From: Chloroflexota bacterium
GTDB lineage: Bacteria; Chloroflexota; Dehalococcoidia; UBA3495
Reading direction: 5' to 3'
DNA length: 14,564 bases
Assembly (NCBI GenBank): GCA_002697005.1
Contig: NZUD01000039.1
Location: 14,602 to 29,165, forward strand
The first letter of the stretch is position 1. Each line of letters begins with the position of its first letter. Position numbers and translations under genes: made by a program. This document shows, in pieces, positions 14,281 to 14,564 of this stretch. The notes under the pieces were generated by a model. That model was not told the origin of the DNA, made no database searches, and saw nothing but the letters and a program-made list of their open reading frames with translations.

Positions 14281-14564
14281 ATGGGCACACCTGAATCCAG
14301 GGTTAAGTTACTCGAATCAGAGGTTGAGGTCGTCAAGGCGTACTTCAGCGGATTGTCCGATGAGGAGATGCAGACACCCAGTGCCTGCTCCGATTGGGAT
14401 GTGGCGGACGTGGTAGGGCATCTTGCGGGCCAGGACCATGCGTCCCGGGTGCGTAGCGGGTTACTTGGGGATTACTCGCCGCCAGAGGGCTCGCCGTCAG
14501 TGGCCGATCACGACGAAGATCGGTTCTCAAAGAACATATTTGACCGAGCCCTGGCTACGCGGGA
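14281..14564 (+). CDS. DinB-like maleylpyruvate isomerase family protein (3' end beyond window)
   Basis: An ATG at 14281, preceded in frame by TAG, opens a frame of 94 codons to the window edge. The visible N-terminus (KLLESEVEVVKAYFSGLSDE, then CSDWDVADVVGHLAGQDHAS near 36-55) matches the first helices of the mycothiol-dependent maleylpyruvate isomerase N-terminal / TIGR03083-type domain, a four-helix DinB-like bundle. The His in VVGHLAG is a likely metal ligand; the remaining ligands lie beyond the edge. Members are thiol-dependent transferases or isomerases, many of unknown role. GGAGAGG lies 15 bases upstream, too far for a good ribosome site. The 13993-14280 gap before it shows no supportable gene or clear promoter. 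Confidence 0.78.
   Translation, partial: MGTPESRVKLLESEVEVVKAYFSGLSDEEMQTPSACSDWDVADVVGHLAGQDHASRVRSGLLGDYSPPEGSPSVADHDEDRFSKNIFDRALATR

Noticed and set aside
1..14564. CRISPR arrays, toxin-antitoxin pairs and known defence genes
   Set aside because: No regular repeat-spacer pattern and no nuclease, Cas, restriction or toxin motifs seen on either strand.

Overview
The window has the look of a Chloroflexota chromosome, possibly a free-living SAR202- or Dehalococcoidia-type lineage. This is an inference. It rests on the gene mix (LLM flavin oxidoreductase, orphan thiamine diphosphate enzymes, a formamidase-family hydrolase, a DinB/maleylpyruvate-isomerase-like protein) and on an azurin-type copper lipoprotein that recalls the auracyanins of Chloroflexus. 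No rRNA or single-copy marker gene is present to settle it.

Left part (1-4476): two acetolactate-synthase-superfamily thiamine diphosphate (ThDP) enzymes stand head to head across a 255-base divergent control region. The left one runs off the window edge. The right one has a cofactor site resembling oxalyl-CoA decarboxylase and 2-hydroxyacyl-CoA lyase, and 49 bases after it comes an acetamidase/formamidase-family gene. Together they suggest a small C1 or 2-hydroxyacid module.

Middle (4477-7706): a strong terminator and a second hairpin separate this module from a tiny helix-turn-helix gene on the minus strand. Its promoter carries a near-perfect palindrome over the -10 box and tandem 10-base repeats, which suggests self-regulation. 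Diverging from it is a DedA membrane protein gene followed by a PLP-dependent threonine/serine dehydratase with its own terminator. An unrecognised 203-residue protein follows, convergent with an AIR-synthase/HypE-like gene.

Right part (7707-11553): an azurin-like copper lipoprotein, a tRNA-Glu(CTC) with a strong terminator, a small two-helix membrane protein, the decayed C-terminal end of a tyrosine recombinase, and an unrecognised protein with an N-terminal helix-turn-helix-like segment. The recombinase relic close to the tRNA gene suggests an old integration site that has since decayed.

Far right (11673-14564): an LLM-class flavin oxidoreductase, a 538-base stretch holding one doubtful ORF fragment and an orphan terminator, a HAD-superfamily phosphatase, and the start of a DinB-like maleylpyruvate-isomerase-family gene cut by the window edge.

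No CRISPR array, complete transposase, toxin-antitoxin pair or recognisable defence system was found. The most interesting signals are the symmetric DNA around the small HTH gene, the ThDP-formamidase module and the recombinase relic.
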